60,970 nucleotides of DNA from Silene noctiflora (GCA_009801015.1 VHZZ01000004.1:1062953-1123922), one strand, 5' to 3'; positions 1 through 12,400 are shown, numbered from the stretch's first letter. Program-made: numbers and translations. Notes: a model not told the origin generated them from the sequence alone.

Positions 1-1296
1 GATTTTTGGCTTATGAATAACCGGGTTAAGGAATTTGAGATGGGTTAACAAATCAGATTTTTGTAAAATTCTAAACGCGACACATGTGTTGTCGTTTATT
101 TTGCGGGATACACGGGTCATGTTTAATAGATAATAAGATGTGAATAACTCATGATGATTAGAAGTTTAGAACTAGATTATTTTTTATTTCAAGATATTTG
201 GCTGTAACTTCGTATTGACGAAGTGTACTGGTTAAAACTTAGGTTAAACATTCGAGTCCCGATCCACACAAGCCCAGCTCTTTGACGGGCTCAATAATCC
301 CCAGCCTAATAACCACCCCTGGCTCGCGTGTCCTATACCATCTACTCGTGCCAGGTTCAGGGCCATCACTCCCCCATCTAGTGGTCTGCAACCTCTCCCA
401 ATCCGGCCTGTGTCCAGCCCGGCCCATTGTCCAGATTAGTTGGATCTTCTCGAGGATCAATATCATAGACGTTATTTATAACACAAAACTATCTCTTTTA
501 AACTTCAAGCCTATCATCTAGACCTGTCAAACGGGTCGGGTCATACGGGTTGGGTTAGATACGGGTCGGGTTATACGGGTCGCGGGTCGGGTTAGGGTCA
601 GAATACGGGTCAAGAAATAATTTCTAACGTCTTTTTTAATCTATTTTTTTAATTAAAAAATAATTTTTAAAAACGTAAAACATATTTAAAATTAATATTT
701 TAATCATATTCAACATTTACATTAGTTATTTCAACATTTACATTAAATATATTGACATAATTATTAAATTAAAGTTTTTTTAATAATTATTTTATTATCA
801 AGTATTGTAAAAGTTATATAAAAATGACTTTTTATTTATATATGTAATTTTTAATAATAAAAAAACAATTTTTTAACAATTTTTTTCAAATATAATATAA
901 AAATATTAATATTTTAATAAAAATCTTGATTTATCTTTGTCCCAACGGGTCGACCGGTTCAGGTCGGGTCTCGACCCTAAAATAACGGGTCATTTCGGGT
1001 TCGGGTCAAACGGGTCACGGGTCGAAAAAACCGAGTTTGTATCCCTAAAAAACGGGTCGGGCGGGTCGGGTTTCGGTTCGGGTCGAGTTTTGACAGGTCT
1101 ACTATCATCTGATTAAGCTTCGGGTTTATCGAGCGTAAACCCACTCTACATATCAAATGAAAATACCCAACAATCCGGCCCATTAAAACAAAGCCCAAAA
1201 AACCTCCCAACAAATTTCAAACCAAGTAAAAATCCCAAAGGATATATGCAAACTAGATAAGCCTCACACTCTTCTCACTATCATCATTTTTCTTCA
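1..1296. other. Intergenic region upstream of RPL19, with a MITE
   Basis: I see no gene here. Positions 519-1101 are a transposon described separately. The ~280-520 stretch has short overlapping open frames on both strands without recognisable domains. The last ~100 bases before the RPL19 start are a CT-rich leader (around 1263-1296) that is probably its 5' UTR. A TATA-like run near 1240-1247 could be the core promoter, but this is only a guess from position. Confidence 0.5.
519..1101. mobile_element. hAT-type MITE with 8-bp target-site duplication
   Basis: The element starts TAGACCTGTCAAA at 519 and ends with the exact reverse complement of those 13 bases at 1101. It is flanked on both sides by CTATCATC (511-518 and 1102-1109). 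An 8-bp duplication plus a TAG-starting short inverted repeat is the pattern of the hAT superfamily. The subterminal zones are rich in ACGGGTCGGGT-like hexamer-scale repeats in opposite orientations, as expected for transposase-binding sites. The core is extremely AT-rich and has no coding potential, so this is a non-autonomous copy of 583 bp. Confidence 0.75.
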
Positions 1297-4200
1297 ATGG
1301 CTTCCAAACTTCTCCCTCAGGTACTCCTTTTCTCCATTATCTTATTGTCATATATACTTGTTCCGTTCCGTTCATTTGTTTACCTTTGTGACGATATTAT
1401 ATAAAGGTAAATAAATGATTAGGACGGAGTTTGATTTGACCAGTCAAATTATTATATGTTTATTATTGTATGCAGGGATTTGTGTTGGTAACTTGTGGTA
1501 ATAATGCGGCACCACAATTTCCCCCAATTAAGAAGCAGTTAGGGTTTCAATTGAACTCGTTTAGAGGATTATCGCTCTCTAATCAGAAGGTTCCGTCGGT
1601 TTTCTCGGTTGCGTCGAGGAATTTCGGTGTTTTGCGGTGTGAAGGTGGTGGTAGTGATGGTGGTACTGCGGTGGTTGAGGAAGTGCCGGAGGATTCGACT
1701 TCTGAAGCAGTTGAAGCCGTGGCGTGGAAGCCTAGGGTTAAGCTTGGTGATGTTATGGGGGTATAATTTCGATTGCTATTTCAATTTCAGTTGCTAGAAG
1801 TGGTCTATTGCATTCTCGTCTGTCTCAATCGTTTGTTTAGTTTTGATTTAAATACGTCTTAAGAAGAATAATATATAAACAAATGATTGAGACGGGGGAG
1901 TAATTGTTTGTCTGCTGCGTTTTTTGCTTGAGGCGGAGTGAGAAGTGCACTGGCGGAGCCAGGATTTGAAGTTAGGGCATTGACTAATTATGTAGTTAGA
2001 TAATAAAATTGTAACTAGAATACATAGAAGAGTCGGACTAAGACGGTGTGGTTATGGATTACTAACATACTTGAGTTTGCAATGCTCTGAGCAAATTTGT
2101 TTGTATTATAGTGTATTTGAGGTAATTAGCGTCAGATGTTCGGATGTTGTGATAAAAAATTAGAGAGGGTGATGATATGTACAAAAAGATTTTAAGGGGG
2201 TGATGACTCGTGTAATCATGAGAAGAGCTAAATGCTTAAGCTCTTATGCTCTTGTGAGTTATCTTATCCGAAAAAGGAAATTTAAGTTTCAGTGAGAGTA
2301 GCACTTGATGGGAACGCCCCAACTATACTATAGCTTTCAAAAGCAAATGCAATCCATTGAGGGACAAAACGAGTTTTTCTAGGAGGTTACAAACAACCCA
2401 ATGGAGAAAACCCGCAATTATTCATCCAACCAAATTATCTTGTCATTTTTTTTCTGCACTGAGTGAAGTAACTAAAGAGTCTCAAAACAGAAGGTAACTC
2501 TCAGTCATTCGAGAGCCTAGAGTTAGGTTGTGAATTGAGGTATATTGATTACCTAAAATCCTAAATAAGTGTGTTATATAAGTTAGTACTAGTCTAAACT
2601 CGATTTCAAATTTGAAGTGTGAATAAGATTATTTATTTATTTCTTTTAATGTAAGTAGATACTGAACAAGAAAGCAGTTGCCTCAGCAGAAGAGCAGCAT
2701 GTTATACCAGATATAAGGACTGGAGACGTTGTTCACATCAAATGGGCAAGTGGTGATTTTGATTTTCGTCTTTTCAGTAACTTTGCGTTAGCGTAGGTAG
2801 ATGGTAAATTGCACAGGATGAACCTTTTACTGGGTTGTTCTTCACAGGAAGTTCAAGGAAATAAACGAAGGTTATCAATTTACAAAGGGATTGTAATATC
2901 AAGGCAGAATGCAGGCTATCATACTACTATTCGGATTCGTAGGTTCATTGCTGGTAATGGGGTTGAGATTGTGTTTCCACTGTAAGTACCTCTCTCTCAT
3001 TCCCTTCTGATTCATTCACAGTTTCCTAGGTTTATCTAACACTAACAGTCAGCATTTCTTTGAGCTGTGGATCCTACTTGATAATTGATATGAATATTTT
3101 ATATGGGCTGTATTGAAGAGTAAATTTGTTGAATCATAACTGCCACAGTTGTAATAGGTCAGCGATTCCATTTTGTTTTTTTACAATTTCAATTATCACA
3201 GTCTCAGAGATCATACTGTAAACCGATTTGACGTGATTTTGTTGGCAGGTCTTTTTATTATTGTTATTTTATTTTGTGTTTGACTGGATTTTTTCAATTG
3301 TCAATTGTTTATCCCAAGGGTATTAATTTATCAAAAAATTCTGCCAGTTGATCACATTATTGCCAAGAAAAATTCATCCGAGCTTCAGACTGTTATTACA
3401 GACTACAGAGGATTATCAATAATAATAAAATTTTCAAAAAGCACCAAAATCGTATTTCTGTGCGAAACCAATCTCAATCCATTTTCATCAGATTCTTTCA
3501 TTTACACGGCGCATATCATGGGATATTCATGTTTGCTCCGTTAACATGTATAATGTATTGCTTTACAATGTTTATGAAATACTCTGTTGTAGTTTCCATA
3601 TATTCTTCTGTGGATACACACTTTTACCCTTCGAGCCCTGTCGTCATTATGCTCATCAGCTGTCATTTTATGGCATTGTAATGCAATTATTTTATGTATC
3701 TTGATTGTGTGAGCTTCATCTCCCAACTTGATGAAGGGTGCATATCTGAGCCACAAAATTAGATGGTTCTTGTGGTTAGGGACGTTGAGAATTTTGTAGC
3801 TGGTGCATCACAGTGAGATTTTATTACTAATTAAATTCTGATGCATGGACATTTTAAAGCACAACTTTTCGATAGCACTCATGAAAAAGAAGTTGCAGAG
3901 TTTCTAATAGATATTGCCAATAATGACAACTAATTTGGAGTATTTTATATTGTTACAGATGAGCCACATTTATTGTTTTGGATAAGGTGTAAATAAATGT
4001 TGGTTAACTCTTTTACCATTCTCTAGCTTCAGTCTCGTTTGAGTGTCTATAGAGTTTGATCCTTTAGCCCAGGGATAAAGTTGAATAAAGTTCACCTTTG
4101 ATGCTTACATGATGTGGTTTAGCAGTATTTCTCATCCCATACAAGTTCTCAGACGACGTCATATCATCAATATGGCTGTGTGTGTACTGAACATTTATCT

Positions 4201-4757
4201 ATGGGGGTGAAGGAGAAAGTCATATTTTTGTCGCAACCTTGCGTGTACGTACGATTTCCAAAAGTCTGTCTCCATGTAGGCAAATAAAAAAGAAAACTGG
4301 AAACGAAACTCAGAAAATTTCAAGTTGCATAGTTTGGGATGAAAGTATATCGTCAAAACTAATTTATTCGCCAAACATAGGTAATGTCTGTTTTTTTTTT
4401 TCAATGTGAACAGTTTCTCAATTATTATCGTCCATGCCTATATGGCTATATCTATGTTATTCCGTCTCAGCTGCAAATGTCGTGTTGCGCTGAGATATTA
4501 GGACGTCAGATATGCGACTCTGCCAAAAGAAATTGTTGAAGTTAGGTGCAGATGTGTGTTGTGCTCTGCAACTTTACCACCTTTATAGTTTATCAATATA
4601 TAATTATTTTTTTTCATTTAAGATACTAAACCGCCTTTTGGTCTGTAGGTACTCACCAAAAATCAAGGAGATTACAGTGGTTCAACACAGGAAGGTCAGG
4701 AAGGCACGGTTGTACTATCTCAGAGACAAACTTCCCAGGTTTTATACTTTCAAGTGA
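1297..4757 (+). CDS. RPL19: Plastid ribosomal protein L19 (bL19c), nuclear-encoded
   Basis: Encodes the chloroplast 50S subunit protein bL19. Exons: 1297-1320, 1476-1760, 2659-2745, 2848-2981, 4649-4757, giving 212 aa. Residues ~1-80 are a Ser/Asn-rich, acid-poor transit-peptide-like region (MASKLLPQ...), followed by an acidic linker. The bL19 domain runs from about residue 100 to the end: [68 protein letters not shown], then [16 protein letters not shown]. Lengths and order match plant RPL19. Four introns sit at 1321, 1761, 2746 and 2982. All are GT-AG except intron 3 (2746-2847), which begins GCAAGT. The ATG at 1297 lies in a CT-rich leader and gives the expected N-terminus. Introns 1 and 2 carry short Stowaway-like inverted repeats. 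The nearest downstream gene (VAP27, same strand) is 4.7 kb away. Confidence 0.95.
1353..1430. repeat. Short Stowaway-like inverted repeat in RPL19 intron 1
   Basis: Arms such as GTTCATTTGTTTACCTTTG and the inverted GGTAAATAAATGATTAGGAC near the end form a hairpin-like element. Similar arms occur at 1805-1905, 22961-23037 and 32400-32557, so this is a dispersed short MITE family. Confidence 0.5.
1805..1905. repeat. Short Stowaway-like inverted repeat in RPL19 intron 2
   Basis: The left arm CTGTCTCAATCGTTTGTTTA and the right arm TAAACAAATGATTGAGACGG are near-perfect inverted repeats ending in GGGGGAGTA. This is the same family as 22961-23037. Confidence 0.6.
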
Positions 4758-5301
4758 AACTATTCTAAGTGGCCTGAGCCCTGAAGATCTCTCAGCCTGG
4801 AAAGTCAATTATGGGTTTTGCCAATTTGTATCATTTGCATATTGTAAGAACTCCTTTTCGTTTAGTTTTAAATGAGTTTTTCTTTCCTTTCTTGAAAACT
4901 TCTACCTGTGCTATTGTTGATAGCTGATCCCATTATAGAGTAGACGAGAATACGCAATGTTTTATGAACTTGTGAGAATGTATCAAGTGATAATGTGTTG
5001 GCATTTGGGTAGGAATATATATCGTCTATGGTGAGTTGTAAAGCTGGTTACTTTGGATGATTTTGATTTTGTTTATTTCTTGTCTTCTGTTATTTTTTTT
5101 TTCCGCTTTTGTACTAATTGGTCTTTGCTTTTCCCGCTGCCCAGTTTTGCACGCCCGGTATGGCTCTAGAGTCTTTTGCTATACCTTGGCTGTTATTTAA
5201 TAAAAAACATCTTGTATTTCTGGCTTTCCGTCATGCATTCCCCTTGACCCACTTTTCACCCCTCGTTCCTGACAAATAAAAATACCATTTAGGGGCATGG
5301 T

Positions 5302-5592
5302 TAATAGGAATATTTATAATAGTTGGGCCTCAACCATCACCTTAAGGTTTTGGTTGACACGGTTCATCTATCATGGTATCAGAGCCAGTGTGATCGAAGG
5401 TCACGGGTTCGAATCCCGGCAACCTCAAAACTCCTCAAAAACTCACGAAGTGGAACCCCAGCACATGGTACGGGGGAGCCTGTGCACTAACCACTCTTCA
5501 AGCCCAATGGCCATTTGAGCGAGGGAGCGTAATAGGAATATTTATAATAGTTGAGCCTCAACCATCACCTTAAGGTTTTGGTTCATCTATCA
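5302..5592 (+). mobile_element. SMART/TRIM-type small LTR retroelement, 291 bp
   Basis: Two direct repeats starting TAATAGGAATATTTATAATA (5302-5373 and 5530-5592) act as miniature LTRs; the right copy lacks 9 bases that the left has. The left repeat is followed at once by TGGTATCAGAGCCA (5374-5387), the primer-binding site complementary to the 3' end of plant initiator tRNA-Met. A purine-rich GAGCGAGGGAGCG tract precedes the right repeat. ATGGT occurs as a 5-bp target duplication at 5297-5301 and 5593-5597. The ~140-bp interior has no coding capacity, so mobilisation would need proteins from another element. The repeat begins TA rather than the usual TG. Confidence 0.8.
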
Positions 5593-7099
5593 ATGGTAAT
5601 GTATCAGGACTGCAGCATTGCATTCTGACCGTTTTCTGAAAGGTTTTGTACGATATTTTGGCACTGTTTGACGCAGCACTAGTAAAACTTATGCTGTAGC
5701 GGCCAAGATTATAAGTGGTGATCATGGCTATAAATGATTATGAACTGTACTGTTCGTGAAGCTGAAACTCCTTTATGAAAATTGTTGGTCGCTGTTGCGA
5801 CTCAAAACTCTCATATACTGCAGAAGGTTCTCCTGCTATATCATTACGAATCCACCCATTTTGCCTACACGAAGAGGCTGTGTTTTTGTAAGCTTTTTAC
5901 TGCATAATAATTGGCGTACAAGAAACTCGTAAATTTAGGTGACCTCTGGTCATTTTCCCTTGATTGTGGTTGCTTTAGTTTTGGTATTTTTTCTTGCTAT
6001 GTTTAGATTTCAAGTTTGTTTAGCCATAGCTTCACTTATTTTCCATTTTTTTCCGCTTATATTACTCATGCTCATTTAGAAGTACCCGACATGGCTTAAA
6101 TGACGTTTTTAGGCGTCATACACAGATACACTCATACCTATGTTTGAGTGTCGAGTGTCAGATGCAGGTACGGAAGGAAATAAGAAGAGTAATTTTCCGA
6201 TTGCAAGTTTGCTTAAAGGTAAGTAGATATGATTATGTTAGTACTGTAAGATCATTATCAGCTTTTAATAATGCTAATCTAAGCTGTTAATCACCTACAA
6301 TATTAAAATGGTGGATTATTAAAGATGTTTTTTTTTTTTTTTTCCCTTTTCGTTTAATAATCTTTTCGCGTTGTCGTGTTTGTTGTTGATGGAAGTGTCG
6401 CAATTGACAATGAAACATCTGAAAATTCGTCTGAACTTGTGACGGTTTTTTACCTAATTAAAATACGGGTGGAAATAAAAAGAAATTGTGAAAAGTTTTA
6501 AATTAAAAACGGTTTTAAGTGAGACCAACTTATTAAATATTTAAGTATAGTGTATCAAGCACATATTAGTTGGTCTCTCATAGTAATAGTTTTGACATCT
6601 GCACGATTCTTTTATCAGTAATTATTGTGTGGGACGGTCTTACAGTGTGAGATACTGAGATGGTTGGCGCGGACCATCTCATTTTAGAATTTGTGTTCTT
6701 TTTTATGTTAAAATGTTTTATTGATAGTAATGATGCTTAACCAACTAAATGGTGATTTTATTTAATAAATCGATTTTCGATTGTGTTCAATCTTATTTTA
6801 TAATTTGTGGAACTTGTAAAGGAAATTGTAAAGGGTGTTTCGTTTCATTTTACAATAAATCTCATTTGTGACCTTTCATAAATCCTTTTTCATTTGCTCC
6901 TCCACTTGCCCTCCTACTTGCAGACGTTGCAGTTTGTGAGAGGTTAGAGGTTACAATCTTGTTACTGAAAAATGTCGATCGCAAATGAGAATTTGTGTTG
7001 AGTTTATATGGGGTCCTAGTCTCCTAAGACTCCTATGGAGTAGTTTGCATTGTCATTTGAATGCCTACAAAAGGCATGACAATGCCTTAAAGAATGAGG

Positions 7100-7275
7100 G
7101 TATCTCATTGAAGACGGACATTATCCGTCACAAACTGAAGACGGATATTGTCCCTCTCATAATATGCAAGTGGCATTATCCATGGGATGCTCCATTTCTT
7201 CCCCATTTGCCTTATTGTGAGAAGGACACTATCCGTCTTCAGCTTATGACGAATAGTGTTCGTCACAAGCAAGAC
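7100..7275. mobile_element. Palindromic MITE, 'ATCCGTC' family
   Basis: The left arm (about 7111-7160; GACGGACATTATCCGTCACA, then CTGAAGACGGATATTGTCC) is mirrored by an inverted right arm (about 7218-7270; GGACACTATCCGTCTTCAGC, then TATGACGAATAGTGTTCGTC). Related sequences with the same TGACGGAT core occur at ~17995-18180 and ~19165-19360. Exact termini and target duplication were not resolved. Confidence 0.55.
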
Positions 7276-7915
7276 GCTTTGTTTTTTTTAATCAATGATT
7301 GCACTCAAGTAATTATTTGGTGTTAAAAAATAGAGTATAATTGATTAATTGACAATATAAAAATTGTGTTCATAATTCATGTTTGTACAGAAATATATAA
7401 AAATGATTCGAGATGAGCTAACTAGTAGTTTGTTTAAAAAATAGTATTAAACTGGTGATTTTTAACTCTTTGTTTATTTAATCGAGAAATTTTTAAATGA
7501 AAAAAAGGGAAACACAATGATAGCTTCTGAATGTTCAAATCCCGTCAGCATTAAATCGTCCTTATAGGCGTTATACTAACTCCCTTTAAAAAAAAACAAT
7601 GAGTATACAACTAAAATTAAATTTGATGATAAGCTAATCATTGAGTTGTTTACATCATGTTTTGAACATAAAACCATTAACATTTTTTTTTTTCTAAATG
7701 AGCGCACTTATGTTATCGGCGAAACACCAATTTTATGGTTAAAGTAAAAAAACTCTTACCACCTGAACTCTTATTCTCATTAAAATATTTGTGATATTGA
7801 GTTATTCGCTTATTTTTATCCAAAATATTATTTCTCGTTACCACTATAAATAGTAATACACCGATTTATTTGGCCTATCAATTCACATGGAAAAACTTGA
7901 GAATTTTTAGTTACA

Positions 7916-8235
7916 TTATCCGACTTTCTCAATAAGAATCATGTACGATTCTTTTATCAAAAAAGTTAAGTAGAACAATTTTATCAGCGGAACAGACACA
8001 AGTCCAATACAAACATAAACAAAAGAACAACAAAGGAGGACGGTCCTTTTCAAGAAACAAAAAACGAAGGAGGACGGTCCTCTCGAAAAATATACCAGTC
8101 CAGCCGTCCGGGCCATATTTAAAGAAGGGAAAAGAAAAAAGTAGGAAGGGCCCAAGCCTCTAAGGTCCAGGCTAGCAATACACCTAACCAAGAACCAAAC
8201 TACCAACTTCAATTTTTTTTTTTTTTTTTTTTTTT
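7916..8235. repeat. Unassigned repeat-like stretch with poly-T terminus
   Basis: It contains two copies of the palindromic block GGAGGACGGTCCT (8036-8048 and 8070-8082) and ends in a run of about 23 T (8213-8235). A 98-codon open frame on the minus strand has no recognisable domain. It could be a retroposon remnant; I cannot name the family. Confidence 0.3.
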
Positions 8236-8400
8236 AATTCGAAAAATATAGCTCCGAAATTGTTGTGTATGCAGTTATAAGTCAAGTATGGTAGACGAGA
8301 CAAAATAAGAATATCTAAAGATTAACAAAATGTTTAGATTGTTTCATCTTAAGACGTAGACTGGTGTCATTTTAAAAGGGACAATTAATAATACAAATAT

Positions 8401-8883
8401 GAGTTTTTTTGTCAAAAACAGTCTAATATATATCTCAATTTCGTAAATATTGCCTAAAGTTTTTAATTTTGCAAGAAATTACCTAATATTTTATATCTTT
8501 TGTTGAACACTGCCAAATTAAAATTAATGAGCAAATTCGACACTTTTTTTTTGCCAAATAAACTAAAATTCCGACAAATAAGTCATAATTTCGTCCGAAT
8601 TAGCCACAATCTTGGTCAAACTAGTCAAAATTGTAGTAAAAAAACTTGAAGTAAATGAGTTAGTAGCTAATCAAAACGGTGGTTAAAAATAGTAAATAGT
8701 TTATGTACAATGCCAAAAATATTACTTTTGAGTTAGAATTTTGTCTAATTTGATCGGAAATTTCAATTTGGTAGTGTTTGACAAAAGTTTAAAAATATTA
8801 GATAGTTTCTCGCAAAATTAAAAATTTTAGGTAGTATTTATACAAATGAGGAAAATACTAAGTAGTTTTTGACAAAAAAACTC
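8401..8883. mobile_element. MULE-type MITE with ~125-bp terminal inverted repeats
   Basis: The left end (8401 to ~8523) and right end (~8760 to 8883) are long inverted repeats: GAGTTTTTTTGTCAAAAAC at the left corresponds to GTTTTTGACAAAAAAACTC at the right. Inside, TTTTTAATTTTGCAAGAAAT pairs with the inverted TTTCTCGCAAAATTAAAAA. The flanks TACAAATAT (8392-8400) and GACAAATAT (8884-8892) form a 9-bp duplication with one mismatch, as expected for Mutator-like elements. The element is 483 bp with no coding capacity. Confidence 0.75.
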
Positions 8884-9466
8884 GACAAATATTGTAAAAC
8901 AAACTCTTTGAAAACTATTTCAGGTCATTTTCCGATTTCAAAAGTTAGTTAAAACCGTGTTACAAGAAACTTGTCCGGAAAAAAACCGACACCATTTTTC
9001 TCAATAAAAACGCCAACGTGGCAATCCATCATTACACTTCCCTTTTTCCCTCTTGCTTCCCATATATCTGGGTTTCAATTTTTTTGGGCATCCTATATTT
9101 CTGTTAATAATTTATATAAATTTCCCGCAAATTAATCAATTATTTGATTATTTGATGTTCAATTAAATTTTTGAAAAATACCCAATAATCTAAGCTACAA
9201 TCTAGTTCAACCATTCAAAGATCCGCCATTTTCGTACCTCAAAATTACATCTTTTCATGTGAGTTTTCTCTTTTTTCAACAAAGTTATGATCTTTTTTGA
9301 ATTTTTTGAATTGGGTTTGGTTTGATTGATAATAATTGTTTTAATTGATTGTAATTTTGTGTTTATGATGTTTGTTGATTAGGGTTTGTGCAGTTATTTC
9401 AGCTAATTGCAGCAAAATTAATTTAATTAATTAATAATTAATAAATAAATTAAAGAACAGTTGAAG

Positions 9467-12400
9467 ATGATGAATGGTTCAATGACAACTTCTTCAACTA
9501 AGCAGTTGATTTCTGTTCAACCTGAAGATCTCAAATTTGTTTGTAAGCATTTTCTAATCCCTTTTTTTGAATTTTGTATTGCGTTTTTGAGGTGTTGTAA
9601 TTTTGCTGTATTTTATTTGCTTCTAACTTTGATTTGTATTTCGCGGTCTCCAAGACGACACTTTGACGATATTTTATTGCTTATGTATTGTTTTCTATGT
9701 TGAAAATGTAGTTTTGAGAAAAATTTTGATAACAAATGTCAAAATGTTGATGCTGGTGGTGGTGGTGGTGGTGGTGGTGGTGTAGATGTGTAATGCATTC
9801 GAAATGTCGGAATTGGCAATGTTTGGGCACAAATTATTGAAGAGCTAAACTCATTTGAGGTTGCATGTTAGCATCCATGGATAATTGAGGAGTGGTTTGA
9901 TCACCCAAGAGAGTTACTCCTTGGGTCGTCAATTGGGTTTGGGATGGAACCTCCTTTGAGCTTATGAGATTGACATTCTCTATTTGATGTTGTCGGGTTA
10001 AACCCTAAATAGTTTTATGGAACTTGACAAAAAAAAAAAAAAAAAATCCATGCTTAATGTCGAAACTGATGATGCCATATACTCTCTGGTCTACCTATTA
10101 GTAATTTGTTTTCTGATGAAACCTTTGCTTTAGTTTTAGCATTAAGCTTTTTTGTTGGAGTTATGTATAAGATTCGCGGTTATGTGCATTTCGTGGTAGG
10201 AATTTGAGTGTGTTGTTATTAAGGACACTGCTGTTTTGAAAAGTTTATCCGAGCCTGTCGTTTGACGATATTGTCCTTTAGATACAATGTCGATGTGGAT
10301 ACAGCAGATGGAGTTTTTAGGTTCATTAGCTTCTCTTACTCTATTTAGTACGACCATGCGGCAATTTTCAATATAATCTCTCTGTTTCCCGTCTTGATAT
10401 TTTGACTTGTGTTCATCAGTTGAGCTTGAAAAGCAAAGTTTTTGTGACCTGAAAGTCATCAACAACACAGATCATAATGTTGCTTTTAAGGTAACCTTGC
10501 ACATACAAAATTGTTTTCTTCTTTTATTCAGCATTTGTAACCCGTACGCTCACTGTTGCTGATTATTTTTTGCTAGGTCAAGACCACTTCACCCAAGAAG
10601 TATTTTGTACGGCCCAACACTGGTGTATTACACCCTTGGGACTCATGTGTAATAAGAGGTAATACTTAAGTTTACTTGAATGATATATTGTGACGATGTT
10701 ATTCAAGGTTTGAGGTAAATACTACCTTAGGTTGGCGTGTAACAGTGTAAGTCAAACACTGATAACAGTTTGTTCTACAGAGACGGTGAGGAAGGGAAGG
10801 AAGGGGATCCTTTACCTTCCAACTGTTTTCCATGTTGAAGGAAAAGGGTCCCCTTCCCTCCCCTCCTCACCGTTTCTCTAGAACACAACTCTTTTCTATG
10901 TAGGAAGTATTTATAATTTGATTTGTACGAGGGTAAATGGATCTCTCTCCTGATCACTTTAATCCAACTTGCTAGCAAACAAGGGAAATTGTCCCTCAAC
11001 GCTCTTCCTCTAAATTCCCCCTTCTAAACGATAGGCAGAACAGCTAGTCTTGGCAAAGACATTCACTGTTTAATGTAAATATGACTACCGTGAACTCCAT
11101 TTTGCTAACCCAACAAAGGAAATCGCTTTCCTCCATTTCCCTCCAACTCTCTTCAAATTCCAAACACACACTGAAGTAATTTGGGAGAAAAATAGATGAT
11201 GTTTGAAGTAGCTTATATTTCACATAACTATTAATGATGGATTTGCAGTCACTCTCCAGGCTCAGCGAGAATATCCTCCAGATATGCAATGTAAGGATAA
11301 ATTTCTTCTTCAAAGCACAGTTGTGCCTCCTAATAGTGAAGTTGACGATCTTCCGCAAGATACCGTAAGAGTCTTCTTCATGTTCTAGGTTTTCATGTTC
11401 ATATTATACATCATTCGCTTTTCATGGCTGACCTGTCTAAATATTACTATTATGTCTAGTTCAACAAAGACAGTGGAAGGGCAATTGAGGAGCGCAAACT
11501 TAAGGTTGTTTACGCGTCTCCAAACACTTCTGGAGATAATACAGATGATGACTCTGTGAATAACTCCACAGGTGGCTCAAATGTAAGTACCGTTACTCAC
11601 ATTTTGCACTTGCCCCAGTTTCCCCAACTGTAGCAGCTGTCTGAAAGAAATGTTGGCAAGTTGTGTTTCATCGTATATCAGACATATTATTTCATTTTGC
11701 ACCTGATGTATTTGTTCAATCTTTCTGCATTTCAGGTGCATGGCAGTTCAAGCACTGAAGATGTGAGTTCCTATACTCAGATTATTCCCATGTTATTCTT
11801 TTCTGGTTGTTCGGACAGAATTTTACGAGTTTATACCTCTACACCTATGATCAAATTGATGGCATTCGTGTTAGGACGGAGCCTGAAATATGTAGCTCTA
11901 GGATGGTAGTATTTATAACACACCCTCTCGGCCTCTCTGTTCGCCAATGTGTCCATTTTTGTATTAATTAATTTCAGTTAATACATGACAGCTATGATAC
12001 ACTAGTTCGTTGTAGTCTAATACTGGCTTCGATAAACTAGTTTATTTCAGTCTAATATTAGCCAGCATCATGTCGTCCAGGAACAATTAGACTTGTACAT
12101 GATTAACGCATCTCTGCATCATCATTTTTCTTACTAGGTGAATTTGAATGTTTTTTTTTCTCTATCTTATATCCTACTGACTTGCCACATTTTGACAGAA
12201 TAAGGCTGTGCAACGCTTGAAAGAAGAGAGAGATGCAGCTGTTCGACAAACACAACAGCTCCAACTGGAATTGGTAAACATCCTAACTCGGCCTTATATG
12301 TCGGATTTTCATTTACTAAGACATGGCATAATTAAATGTTGACAAATCTACTCAAAAGGAACCGCCATTATGACAAAAATAATTTAGGATTAGCTGACAT

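Larger units (their letters stand above)
4758..9466. other. Intergenic region between RPL19 and VAP27
   Basis: The first ~300 bases probably include the RPL19 3' UTR. The rest holds a SMART/TRIM retroelement (5302-5592), a palindromic MITE (7100-7275), an unassigned repeat-like stretch with a poly-T run (7916-8235) and a MULE-type MITE (8401-8883). The final ~300 bases before 9467 look like the VAP27 leader: a GTGAGT donor near 9260 and a TTTGTGCAG acceptor ending near 9391 suggest an intron in the 5' UTR. I see no other gene; the open frames here have no recognisable domain. Confidence 0.6.

Noticed and set aside
282..521. Overlapping open frames on both strands at the window start
   Set aside because: No domain and no promoter or splice context; neighbouring a MITE insertion.
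5388..5425. tRNA-like stretch with a B-box-like GGTTCGAATCC
   Set aside because: No acceptor stem or cloverleaf can be built, and it lies inside a retroelement just after its primer-binding site.
7916..8212. 98-codon minus-strand open frame
   Set aside because: No recognisable domain; it starts next to a T run and contains repeat-like palindromes, so it is probably debris.
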